This document shows, piece after piece, positions 35,428 to 43,645 of a stretch of DNA of 46,443 nt. Source of the DNA: Marinobacter halodurans (GTDB lineage: Bacteria > Pseudomonadota > Gammaproteobacteria > Pseudomonadales > Oleiphilaceae); NCBI RefSeq assembly GCF_004327985.1, contig NZ_SJDL01000042.1, positions 1 to 46,443 of the forward strand, written 5' to 3'. Positions within the stretch are counted from its first letter, which is position 1; the number at the start of each line of letters is the position of its first letter. The notes below the pieces were generated by a model, which ran no database searches, had not been told where the DNA came from, and saw only the letters and a list, made by a program, of their open reading frames with translations. The position numbers and the translations under genes were made by a program.

Positions 35428-36636
35428 TCAGCGGTCCAGCAACTCGATCCAGTGCTGCACGGGCCGGTCGGCCTTGCTGCCCAGGTGCAGCTGGCAACCG
35501 ATATTGGCGGTCACGATGCGATCCGGGTTATCGATGGTCAGGGCCTTGAGCTTGTTGCCCAGCAGGCGCTGGCTCATTTCCGGCTGGAGGATGGAGTAGG
35601 TCCCGGCCGACCCGCAGCACAGGTGCCTGTCACGGGTTTCCGCCAGATCGATACCCACCTTGCGCAGCACCTGCTCCGTCACCCCGTTCTGCTTCATGGC
35701 ATGTTGCAGGGTGCAGGGGCAGTGCACCGCCACCTTGCCCGGCTCGCCGGCCGGACGCAGGGTCGAGAGATCCTCCTGCAGCAGGAACTCGCCCAGGTCC
35801 CGGGTCAGGGCACTGATGCGCGCCGCCTTGTGGGCGTAGTCCGGATCGTCCCGCAGCAGGTGCCCGTAGTCCTGCACCATGGCGCCGCAACCGGAGGCGG
35901 TCATGACGATGGCTTCCGCCCCGCCCTCGATCATCGGCCACCAGGCATCGATGTTGCGGCGCATGTCGTCCAGGCCGTCGTCATGGGCGGACAGGTGGTA
36001 GTTGATGGCGCCACAGCAGCCCGCTTCCGACGCTTCAATCAGCGAAATCCCCAGTCGATCCAGCACCCGCGCCGCCGCCGCGTTGGTGTTGGGCGTCGCC
36101 GCCGACTGCACGCAGCCGGCCAGGGCGATCACCACCCGTTCGTGCCGGGCGGCGGGCCAGGGTCGGGTGGTCTGCCGGGGCGGGACCTTGCCGCGCAGGG
36201 CGGCCGGCAACATCGGCCGGAACAGCTGCCCCAGGGCCAGCAGCGGCGTGAACAGCGCCTGCCGGGGCACGATGGTGCGCAACGCCCAGCGAATCAGGCG
36301 TTCGCGACGGGGGCGTTCGAGCTTCTGATCCACCAGGCCGCGGGTGATGTCCACCAGTCGGCCATACTGCACCCCCGACGGGCAGGTGGTCTCACAACTG
36401 CGGCAGGTCAGGCAACGGTCCAGGTGGGTGCGGGTCCTCTCCGTCACTTCGTTGCCTTCGAGGAACTGCTTCATCAGGTAGATGCGGCCGCGCGGGCCGT
36501 CCCGCTCGTCGTTCAGTTCCTGATAGGTGGGGCAGGTGGCGGTACAGAAGCCGCAGTGCACGCAGGCCCGCAGGATGGCTTCGGCCTCCTGGCCCTCGGT
36601 GGTGTTGGCGAATTCCTTGACGAGATTGGTCTGCAT
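35428..36636 (-). CDS. glcF: Glycolate oxidase iron-sulfur subunit GlcF
   Basis: This 402-residue protein has two ferredoxin-type cluster motifs in the first 90 residues (CVHCGFCTATCP and CLTCRSCETTCP). Two CCG domains follow (about 200-390), with GCCGAINYH and CCGSAGTYS. This is the layout of GlcF/LldF-type electron-transfer subunits. With GlcD and GlcE it forms the glycolate oxidase complex, which oxidises glycolate to glyoxylate and passes electrons to the respiratory chain. It is the last gene of the operon, 4 bases after glcE. Confidence 0.95.
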   Translation of the reverse strand: MQTNLVKEFANTTEGQEAEAILRACVHCGFCTATCPTYQELNDERDGPRGRIYLMKQFLEGNEVTERTRTHLDRCLTCRSCETTCPSGVQYGRLVDITRGLVDQKLERPRRERLIRWALRTIVPRQALFTPLLALGQLFRPMLPAALRGKVPPRQTTRPWPAARHERVVIALAGCVQSAATPNTNAAAARVLDRLGISLIEASEAGCCGAINYHLSAHDDGLDDMRRNIDAWWPMIEGGAEAIVMTASGCGAMVQDYGHLLRDDPDYAHKAARISALTRDLGEFLLQEDLSTLRPAGEPGKVAVHCPCTLQHAMKQNGVTEQVLRKVGIDLAETRDRHLCCGSAGTYSILQPEMSQRLLGNKLKALTIDNPDRIVTANIGCQLHLGSKADRPVQHWIELLDR

Positions 36637-36640
36637 AACG

Positions 36641-37705
36641 TTACAACCAGCTGTAGAGTCGACCGGGATTGAACACGCCGTCGGGATCGAAGGCCTGCTT
36701 CAGACGCTGCTGGATCTGCTGCATCGGTTGGGCCTGGCTGTGCATGACTTCACCGCTGCGGTCCCCGCCGCGGAACAGGCTCACCTGCCCGCCGGCGGCC
36801 TCCGCCAGGGGCTCCATGTCGGCCATGGTGCCCACGCCCCGGTACCAGCGCTGGGCGCCGCCCCAGTCCACCAGCCAGTTGCCGTCCAGCGGCGGATTGG
36901 CTGCAGTGCTGTTCACCGAAAAGCGCCACAGGGGGGTGTCGCCGGCAAAGAAATCCAGACGCTGGTCGCGCAGCGCGGCCCAGACGTTGCCGGCATCTTC
37001 CAGCACATCGCCGTCCCAGTAGTGGGCGGTGGCTTCGACCGCCGACTGGGCGCCGGCCAGCCGCAGGTACAGCTTGCCGTCGAACCAGCAGGCGCCGGTC
37101 AGGGGTTTCGGCTCACCGGCGCGCCGGTTCATGTAGGGTATGGCGTCGTCGAGCCCCATGGCCAGGACCAGTGTCAGGCTCGAGGCCGGCCGCGGCATCA
37201 CCTTGAGGCTGATCTCGGTGATCACGCCCAGGCAGCCCATGGCGCCGGCCTGCAGGCGCGAGACGTCATACCCGGCCACGTTCTTCATGACCTGGCCACC
37301 AAAATGCAGGTGCTCGGCCCTGCCGTTGATCAACCGCAGGCCCAGCACCTGGTCCCGCACGGAATAGGTCCAGGGCCGCCCGGGGCCGGACTGGTTGCAG
37401 GCCAGCGTGCCGCCGATGGTGCTGCGGGCCGAGAAGTGCGGCGGCTCGAACGACAGGCACTGGTTGTGTTCCGCCAGGGCCGCATCAATCTCTTTCAACG
37501 GCGTGCCGGCGCGGACGGTCAGCACCAGCTCCACCGGCTGGTAGTCGACGATGCCGGTGTGCTCGGACAGGTTCAGCGGCGTGGTTTCCACATCGGTCTG
37601 GCGGCCCATGAAGGCTTTGCTGCCACCACCGACGATCGACAATTTGCGCTCTTCGGCCAACGCCGCGTACACCTGCTGTTGCAGGGCTTGGGTCTTGTCC
37701 GCCAT
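36641..37705 (-). CDS. glcE: Glycolate oxidase FAD-binding subunit GlcE
   Basis: From ATG 37705 (MADKTQALQQQVYAAL) the protein has 354 residues; the start shares one base with the glcD stop (TGATG). It is a short PCMH/FAD_binding_4-type protein: SIVGGGSKAFMGR, ELVLTVRAGTPLKEIDAAL, STIGGTLACNQSGPGRP and GQVMKNVAGYDVSRL are family marks. GlcE is a paralogue of GlcD without the full C-terminal domain and is required for activity in E. coli. The ending VFNPGRLYSWL is typical. Confidence 0.94.
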   Translation of the reverse strand: MADKTQALQQQVYAALAEERKLSIVGGGSKAFMGRQTDVETTPLNLSEHTGIVDYQPVELVLTVRAGTPLKEIDAALAEHNQCLSFEPPHFSARSTIGGTLACNQSGPGRPWTYSVRDQVLGLRLINGRAEHLHFGGQVMKNVAGYDVSRLQAGAMGCLGVITEISLKVMPRPASSLTLVLAMGLDDAIPYMNRRAGEPKPLTGACWFDGKLYLRLAGAQSAVEATAHYWDGDVLEDAGNVWAALRDQRLDFFAGDTPLWRFSVNSTAANPPLDGNWLVDWGGAQRWYRGVGTMADMEPLAEAAGGQVSLFRGGDRSGEVMHSQAQPMQQIQQRLKQAFDPDGVFNPGRLYSWL

Positions 37706-39156
37706 CAGGCCTCCGCCGTGTGGGCTTTGTGTTCCAGGGACCGGTATTCCTGGCAATGGCGCAGGGCGGGCACGCCCTTGCCCGGGTTCAGCAGGCCGTC
37801 CGGATCGAAGGCCGCCTTGAGGGCGTGGAACTGGGCCAGTTCCAGGTCGTCGAACTGGATCGCCATCTGGCGGATTTTCTCCACGCCCACGCCGTGCTCG
37901 CCGGTGATGCAGCCGCCCACGTTCACGCACATGGCCAGGATGGCGCCGCCGAACTCCTCGGTGCGCTCAAACTCACCGGGCACATTGGCATCGAACAGGA
38001 TCAGCGGGTGCATGTTACCGTCGCCCGCGTGGAACACGTTGGCAACGCGCAGGCCGTAATGCTCGGACATCTTCTGCATTTCCGTCAGCACGTAGGCCAG
38101 GTGGCGCCGGGGAATGGTGCCGTCCATGCAGTAATAGTCCGGCGAGATCCGGCCCACCGCCGGGAACGCCGACTTGCGACCTTTCCAGAGCAACGCCCGC
38201 TCCTCCTCGCTCTGGGAGACACGGATAGAGGTCGCGCCGAAGGACCGGAACAGGTTGCTCGCCTGCTCGATGTGTTCCTGCACTTCCTCGGCGGTCCCGT
38301 CCACTTCGCACAGCAGCAGGGCCGCGGCGTCGCGGGGATAGCCGGCCTGGGCAAAGTCCTCGGCGGCAACGATGGCAAAGCCGTCCATCATTTCCAGCCC
38401 GCCCGGAATGATGCCGTGGGCGATAACGCCACCGACCGCATCGCCGGCGTTCTGCACCGAATCGAACCCGGCCATGACCACCTGGGCCTGCTCCGGCTTG
38501 GGCAGCAGCTTGACCTTCACTTCGGTGACGATCCCCAGCAGGCCCTCGGAACCGGTCATCAGCGCCAGCATGTCCATGCCGCAGCCGTCCAGCGCATCGC
38601 TACCCACCACCAGCTTCTCGCCCTCGACGGTGACCATCTCGACACTGAGGATGTTGTGGACGGTCAGCCCGTACTTGAGGCAGTGGACGCCGCCGGAGTT
38701 CTCGGCGACGTTGCCACCAATGGTGCAGGCAATCTGCGACGAGGGATCCGGCCCGTAGTAGAGGCCGTACTGGGCCGCTTCCTCACTGATGGCCAGGTTG
38801 CGGACACCGGGCTGCAGGCGCGCGGTGCGGGCCAGCGGGTCGATTTCCAGGATGCGGTTGAACTTGGCCAGCGACAGCACCACGCCCTCGGCATAGGGCA
38901 TGGCGCCGGCGCTCAGGCCAGTCCCGGCGCCGCGGGCCACCACCGGTACCTTGTGTTCCTGGCACAGGCGCATGGCCTGCTGCACCTGCTCGACGGTCTC
39001 CGGCAGCACCACCAGCCACGGCATCTCGCAGTACATGGACAGGCCGTCGCATTCGTAGGGGCGGATGGTTTCGTCATCCTCGATGACAAACGCCGGATCG
39101 ATAAACGTGCGGAACTGGCGCGCCAGCTCAGCACGATCGATCGTGGGTGTGGACAT
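37705..39156 (-). CDS. glcD: Glycolate oxidase subunit GlcD, FAD-linked
   Basis: This 483-residue protein has an FAD_binding_4 domain: PVVARGAGTGLSAGAMPY, CTIGGNVAENSGGVHCLKYG and MTGSEGLLGIVTEVKVKLLP. It is followed by the FAD-oxidase C domain with VFHAGDGNMHPLILFD and CITGEHGVGVEKI (His motifs near the flavin). This is the catalytic subunit that oxidises glycolate or D-lactate-like 2-hydroxy acids. It is the first of the glcDEF set, read after glcG with a 71-base gap. The overlap with glcE indicates coupled translation. Confidence 0.96.
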   Translation of the reverse strand: MSTPTIDRAELARQFRTFIDPAFVIEDDETIRPYECDGLSMYCEMPWLVVLPETVEQVQQAMRLCQEHKVPVVARGAGTGLSAGAMPYAEGVVLSLAKFNRILEIDPLARTARLQPGVRNLAISEEAAQYGLYYGPDPSSQIACTIGGNVAENSGGVHCLKYGLTVHNILSVEMVTVEGEKLVVGSDALDGCGMDMLALMTGSEGLLGIVTEVKVKLLPKPEQAQVVMAGFDSVQNAGDAVGGVIAHGIIPGGLEMMDGFAIVAAEDFAQAGYPRDAAALLLCEVDGTAEEVQEHIEQASNLFRSFGATSIRVSQSEEERALLWKGRKSAFPAVGRISPDYYCMDGTIPRRHLAYVLTEMQKMSEHYGLRVANVFHAGDGNMHPLILFDANVPGEFERTEEFGGAILAMCVNVGGCITGEHGVGVEKIRQMAIQFDDLELAQFHALKAAFDPDGLLNPGKGVPALRHCQEYRSLEHKAHTAEA

Positions 39157-39227
39157 GATCTCTCTCCCGGTCCGATCGGACCGACTTCTTGTCGTTATTC
39201 TAAGTTATGCCCGGTGTGACTGACGGA

Positions 39228-39653
39228 TCAACCCCGTTTTGCGAGGAAATGATCCAGCCCGGCCTGGGCGCACTCCATATCCTGCTGCGGGGTGCCGGAA
39301 CTCAGGCCGATACCGCCGACGACTTCACCGTCAACGGTTACTGGCAGGCCGCCGCCGACGGAACTGATACGACCGCCCACCTCGGTATGGATGCCAAAGG
39401 CCAACTGGCCGGGCACGTTGGCGGCGTTGTACTCATGGGTGGCCTTGCGCGCGGCGGCCGCGGTGTAGGCCTTGTCCTGGGCGATGATCACGCTGGAGGT
39501 CTTGCCGCCGTCCATACGTTCGAACGCCACCAGGTTGCCGGACTCATCGGTGATGGCGATGCACATGGGCACGCCGATCGCGCGCGCCTTCTCGGCGGCA
39601 CCTTCGATCAGCAGGCGGGCATCGGCACTATCCAGGCGTTTCAGGGTAAGCAT
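39228..39653 (-). CDS. glcG: GlcG/HbpS family protein
   Basis: This 141-residue protein has the GlcG/HbpS fold signature: a helical start (LDSADARLLIEGAAEKA), MCIAITDESGNLVAFERMDG, KAYTAAAARKATHEY and GGGLPVTVDGEVVGGIGLSSGTPQQDMECAQAGL. GlcG accompanies glycolate oxidase genes in E. coli; HbpS relatives bind haem or small ligands extracellularly. No signal peptide is visible here. A good GGAG site lies 8 bases upstream. Its place between the TRAP permease and glcD ties the transporter and oxidase genes together. Confidence 0.92.
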   Translation of the reverse strand: MLTLKRLDSADARLLIEGAAEKARAIGVPMCIAITDESGNLVAFERMDGGKTSSVIIAQDKAYTAAAARKATHEYNAANVPGQLAFGIHTEVGGRISSVGGGLPVTVDGEVVGGIGLSSGTPQQDMECAQAGLDHFLAKRG

Positions 39654-39683
39654 GTGGGATCTCCTTTTACCGGTTGAGGACTT

Positions 39684-39701
39684 CCCCGGTTATAACCGGG
39701 G
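39684..39701. promoter_or_regulatory. Perfect 18-bp palindrome between dctM and glcG
   Basis: CCCCGGTTATAACCGGGG is a perfect self-complementary sequence, 31 bases before the glcG start and 39 bases after the dctM stop. It has no loop and no T-tract, so it fits a dimeric regulator's operator better than a terminator. The TTATAA centre could overlap a -10 element. It may control an internal promoter for glcGDEF. Confidence 0.55.
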
Positions 39702-39739
39702 GCGCCCCGCATCGGCCATGCGACTTTCATCGGGTGGCT

Positions 39740-41290
39740 TTACCCATAGACCCTGTCCGGCAGCCAGGTAATGATCGCCGGGAACAGGATGCACAGCACC
39801 AGTCCCAGGCATTGCAGCCCGAGGAACACCAGCGACGAACGGAAAATGGCCGCCATGGAAATCTCCGGCGGGCAGACGCCCCGGATGTAGAACAGGGCGT
39901 AGCCGAACGGCGGGCTGAGGAAGGACATCTGCATGTTCACCAGGTACAGCACACCAAACCAGAGCACCACGTCTTCCCCCGGTACCGCCGGCAAGCCGAA
40001 CAGGCCCTCGAAGGTCAACGACTTCACGATGGGAATGAAGATGGGCACCGCCAGCAGCAGGATGCCGACCCAGTCCAGGAACATCCCCAGGATCACCAAC
40101 AGGGCCATCAGCAGGAACAGGATGCCGTAGGACGACAGTCCGGTGCCCAGGATGGCATTGGTGATGAACTCCTGGCCACCCTGGAGGATGTAGAACCCCA
40201 CGAACACCGAGGCGCCGAACATGATCCACAGCACCATGGCCGAGGCCTTGGCGGTGGTGATGGACGCTTCCTTGAGGGTCTGGATGGAGAAGGACTTGTG
40301 CATGGCCGCCACCACCATGGCGCCGAACGAGCCGATACCGGCCGCCTCCACCGGCGTGGCGATGCCGCCGAACAGCAGCCCCAGCACCAGCGCCACCAGG
40401 ATGAACGGCGCAATCAGGTCCTTCAGCAACAGCAGCTTTGCCTTGAGGGAAATCCGCTCCTCCTTCGCTATCGGCGGCCCCAGTTTGGGATTGATGGCGG
40501 TGCGAATCAGCACGTAGGCGATGTACATCCCGGACAGCATCAGCCCCGGCACCACCGAACCCAGGTAGAGTTCGCCCACCGACTGCTGCGCCACCACGGC
40601 GTAGAGGATCGCCAGGATCGAGGGTGGGATCAGGATGCCCAGGGTACCCCCGGCCATGATCGAACCGAGCGCAATCTGGTGATCGTACCCGCGCCGCAGC
40701 ATGGCCGGCAGCGCAATGATGCCCATGGTCACCACCGCGGCACCGATGACGCCCACCATGGCCGCGAGGATGGTCGAGGCGAGGATGGTGGCCGACGCCA
40801 GGCCACCGCTGAGCCCGCCCATCCACTTGTAGACCACGTTGAACATTTCCTCGATCAACCCGGCCCGCTCCAGCATCGACGCCATGAAGATGAACAGCGG
40901 GATGGCGGCCAGGTCCGAGTTGGTCATCATCGGGAAGATGCGGCTGGGCACGATGTTGAGCATCAGCGAATCGCCCACCAGGTAGATGAACGCGACACCC
41001 AGGCCGCCGGTGACGAACGCCAGCGGCAGCCCCATCATCAGCGCCACCAGCAGCGAGCCGAACATCAGGTAGGTCAGCGGTCCGATGCCGATGCCATAGA
41101 GACTGCCGGCCAGCCGGAACAGGAAGTACTCGTCGCCGTAAGGGTCGTAGAACAGGATGTTGATGGTCTCGACCACGATGATGAAACCCAGCGCCACCGT
41201 GGCGACGATCATCAGCCAGGTGCCGAGCTGGCCGAACAGCGTTTTCATGGTGCTGCCGGCGGTATCGGGTTTGGCGGTGTTGACGCTCAT
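39740..41290 (-). CDS. dctM: TRAP transporter large permease DctM
   Basis: This 516-residue, highly hydrophobic protein has about 12 membrane segments and DctM signatures: LPLAFVTGGLGVAFIYLVGD, FIFMASMLERAGLIEEMF, GSIMAGGTLGILIPPSILAILYAV and GIATPVEAAGIGSFGAM. It is the ion-coupled transport subunit of a three-component TRAP system. It overlaps dctQ by ATGA. Its operon continues into glcG-glcDEF, so a 2-hydroxy- or 2-oxo-acid substrate is likely. Confidence 0.95.
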   Translation of the reverse strand: MSVNTAKPDTAGSTMKTLFGQLGTWLMIVATVALGFIIVVETINILFYDPYGDEYFLFRLAGSLYGIGIGPLTYLMFGSLLVALMMGLPLAFVTGGLGVAFIYLVGDSLMLNIVPSRIFPMMTNSDLAAIPLFIFMASMLERAGLIEEMFNVVYKWMGGLSGGLASATILASTILAAMVGVIGAAVVTMGIIALPAMLRRGYDHQIALGSIMAGGTLGILIPPSILAILYAVVAQQSVGELYLGSVVPGLMLSGMYIAYVLIRTAINPKLGPPIAKEERISLKAKLLLLKDLIAPFILVALVLGLLFGGIATPVEAAGIGSFGAMVVAAMHKSFSIQTLKEASITTAKASAMVLWIMFGASVFVGFYILQGGQEFITNAILGTGLSSYGILFLLMALLVILGMFLDWVGILLLAVPIFIPIVKSLTFEGLFGLPAVPGEDVVLWFGVLYLVNMQMSFLSPPFGYALFYIRGVCPPEISMAAIFRSSLVFLGLQCLGLVLCILFPAIITWLPDRVYG

Positions 41291-42000
41291 GCACGACCCT
41301 CCTTACCCAGGCGGACAAACAGGGCGATGTCCTTGATCAGCTTGGACAGTCCCGCCAGCAGGATCAGGATGGCGCCCAGCAGCATCATGAACTTCACCGG
41401 GTAGTACTGGATGCCCCAGGTTTCCACGGTGGTTTCATGCATGGCGTAGCTGTTCTGGAAGAAGGTCCAGGAGGTAATCGCCAGCACCAGCGCGAACATG
41501 AAGAAGAACATGGAGGTGAAGATGTCCATGCCTACCTGGCCCCGTTCCGGCAGCAGGTTGTAGAGCACGTCGACCCGCACGTGGGCGCCGTGCAGCAGGG
41601 CGAAGGCGCCCGCCAGCAGGTACTGCATGCCCAGCAACAGGAAGCTGGCTTCGTGCACCCAGATGGTGGGCATGTTGAAGATGTAACGCATGACCACTTC
41701 GAAGAAGTAGAAGCACACGGCGTTGACGGTCCAGAACGCCACAAAGACGCCCGAGTGCTCGCTGATCCAGTCGATCGCCCGGGTAAACCCGTTCACCCCC
41801 GCATCCGGGTGCCGGGTATAGACCGTGTCCTCGGCATCCTGCCCCTCGCCCGGGATGCGGACGGATTCCTCCGCGACCGCCCCCTTGCGCTTCCTGTGCC
41901 AGCGATCCAGCGCCATCAGCAGCAGCGGCATCACGGCCAGCCAGCCCCAGTACAGCCAGTGGGGCAACACAAAACCGAAACCGTCCAGTTCGTCGGACAT
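41287..42000 (-). CDS. dctQ: TRAP transporter small permease DctQ
   Basis: This 237-residue protein has one N-terminal helix (LPHWLYWGWLAVMPLLLMAL), a charged linker, and a four-helix DctQ domain (about 80-225). The signatures are NAVCFYFFEVVMRYIFNMPTIWV and LLAGAFALLHGAHVRVDVLY. DctQ pairs with DctM in the membrane. The extra N-terminal helix and linker make it longer than the usual 160-200 residues. A terminator lies just upstream of it, after dctP. Confidence 0.92.
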   Translation of the reverse strand: MSDELDGFGFVLPHWLYWGWLAVMPLLLMALDRWHRKRKGAVAEESVRIPGEGQDAEDTVYTRHPDAGVNGFTRAIDWISEHSGVFVAFWTVNAVCFYFFEVVMRYIFNMPTIWVHEASFLLLGMQYLLAGAFALLHGAHVRVDVLYNLLPERGQVGMDIFTSMFFFMFALVLAITSWTFFQNSYAMHETTVETWGIQYYPVKFMMLLGAILILLAGLSKLIKDIALFVRLGKEGRA

Positions 42001-42020
42001 ACTTCACCCCGCAACACGCC

Positions 42021-42047
42021 AAAAACCCCCGGGGATGACCCGGGGGC
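42021..42047 (-). terminator. Intercistronic terminator between dctP and dctQ
   Basis: On the minus strand, arms CCCCCGGG and CCCGGGGG around a 5-base loop are followed directly by TTTTT. It lies 49 bases after the dctP stop and 21 bases before the dctQ start. Partial readthrough would give more binding protein than permease, the usual stoichiometry for TRAP systems. Confidence 0.8.
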
Positions 42048-42095
42048 CAATGGGGAAAGGCGGCGCCTACCCCGATTCAACGCCCCTGGAGGGGT

Positions 42096-43214
42096 CTATT
42101 CCATACCCTTGAGGTCTTCCGGGCTCAGGTAGCCCATAATCTCGTTCTCCATGTATTTGACCTGGAGATCGAAGACTTTGCGGGCGTCATCGTCCTTGTT
42201 GGCCCAGCGGAACCAGATGGGAATGGCCGCCTTCCGGAAGCGCTTCAGGTCGTCCTGGCTGAGACGTGAAACGGTGTTGCCATCGGCCTTGAATTTCTCC
42301 ATGGCCTCGATGTTGCGCTTCTGGATGGTCAGGTAGTGTTTCTGGGAGTAGATACGCAGCTCGTCCTCAACCAGTTGCTGGAGCTCCGGTTTGAGGTTGT
42401 TCCAGGCGCGCAGGTTGATGGTCAGGTCCATCAGGTCCACCGGCTGGTAGATGGACATCACGCCCGGCGGGCCAAACAGGATGTAGTCGGTCACCTGGGA
42501 GAAGCCCAGTTCGTAGTTCACCGCCGGTCCTACGTAATCCGCGGCGTCGATGGTGCCCTTCTCCAGCGCCGGGAAGATGTCCGAACCCGGCAGGCTGACC
42601 GTGGACACGCCAAACTGCTGGAACACCTCGGCCACCATGCCGCCCGGGACCCGGATCTTCATGCCCTTGAGGTCGTCCAGGCTGCTGACCGGCTTCTTGG
42701 AGTGGATGATGTTGGCGTCATGCTGGATCGGGCCCACGTAGAACAGGCCGTATTTCCTGTAGATGTCCCGGGTCATTTCCAGCATGCCCAGCGAATAGAA
42801 CATGGTGTCCCACTGGTGCGGCTGATCCGGGCCGCCGGGATAGGACGAGAGGAACACCGACGCCGGGATCTTGCCCGACCAGTACAGGGTGAACGGGTTC
42901 ATCCCCTGGAGTACGCCATTGCGCACGGCTTCGAACAACGCGTTGTTGTCCGCCGCCACCGCCTTGGCCGGGAAGCACTTGAAGACCAGCTCACCGCCGC
43001 TCTTCTTCTCCATGCTGTTGCACCACTCCTCGAACAGGGAGTAGCCCACCGTACCCGCATCCCAGACGGACTGGATCTTCCAGGTGGTAGCCGCCACAAC
43101 GGTGGTTGTCAGGAATGACGCCCCCGCAAACGTGGTGGCTATGGCGAGGGTCTTCAGGAGACCACGGCGAATACCCGCGGCCTTTCGGTCGATACCGCTG
43201 TCACGTGTGCTCAT
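42096..43214 (-). CDS. dctP: TRAP transporter substrate-binding protein DctP (TakP-like)
   Basis: This 372-residue protein starts with a long signal sequence containing IRRGLLKTLAIATTFAGASF, a twin-arginine-like motif, so export may be by Tat. The mature part begins ATTWKIQSVWDAGTVGY and has the DctP core LKGMKIRVPGGMVAEVFQQFG, PALEKGTIDAADYVGPAVNYELGF and FGPPGVMSIYQPVDLM. The latter two resemble the TakP subgroup, which binds 2-oxo acids or lactate, often with a metal ion. It is the first gene of the transporter-glycolate oxidase operon, so glycolate, lactate or a related acid is the likely ligand. Confidence 0.92.
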   Translation of the reverse strand: MSTRDSGIDRKAAGIRRGLLKTLAIATTFAGASFLTTTVVAATTWKIQSVWDAGTVGYSLFEEWCNSMEKKSGGELVFKCFPAKAVAADNNALFEAVRNGVLQGMNPFTLYWSGKIPASVFLSSYPGGPDQPHQWDTMFYSLGMLEMTRDIYRKYGLFYVGPIQHDANIIHSKKPVSSLDDLKGMKIRVPGGMVAEVFQQFGVSTVSLPGSDIFPALEKGTIDAADYVGPAVNYELGFSQVTDYILFGPPGVMSIYQPVDLMDLTINLRAWNNLKPELQQLVEDELRIYSQKHYLTIQKRNIEAMEKFKADGNTVSRLSQDDLKRFRKAAIPIWFRWANKDDDARKVFDLQVKYMENEIMGYLSPEDLKGME

Positions 43215-43645
43215 TGTTCGGTCTCCAGCATCTTTGTTCTTGTCGGGTTCATCACCCTTCCACGAGGCACTTCAGACCCGGATGACACTTGCGCAGGTCG
43301 TCATCGAGTGGCGAATGCCACATCATCCCGGTCTGATTTGAATATCGTCACAGATTCGAATTTCGTCCAGATTTTGATCAATAAATAAACACTGTTGCAG
43401 CCCTTATTCTTCCGGACACGCCTAATCCATTGATCGAAAAACCATTTCAGCGCCGGACCGGCCTCATCCAATAGTCTAAGGAAGGGCCGGGCCAGGAGGG
43501 TCCAAAGGTCGCCCCCGAGACAGCGTTATCGATTCAGGCTACAGTGAAGGACAATGCTTGCGGCAAGCCCCGATTTCCGTCGGGAATGACGGAATCCGGA
43601 CCAGGGAATGGCCGATCGACCGCTCAGACAGGCAGTTCTGCATTC
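43215..43645. promoter_or_regulatory. Divergent control region of the dctPQM-glc operon
   Basis: The gap is 431 bases, with an AT-rich core at 43335-43395. A direct repeat CGTC(A)CAGATT occurs at 43346-43356 and 43364-43373, 18 bases apart, which may be a regulator site. No sigma-54 promoter was found on the dctP side. The HAD frame stays open from a GTG at 43544, so part of this region could be coding if that start is used. Confidence 0.45.
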
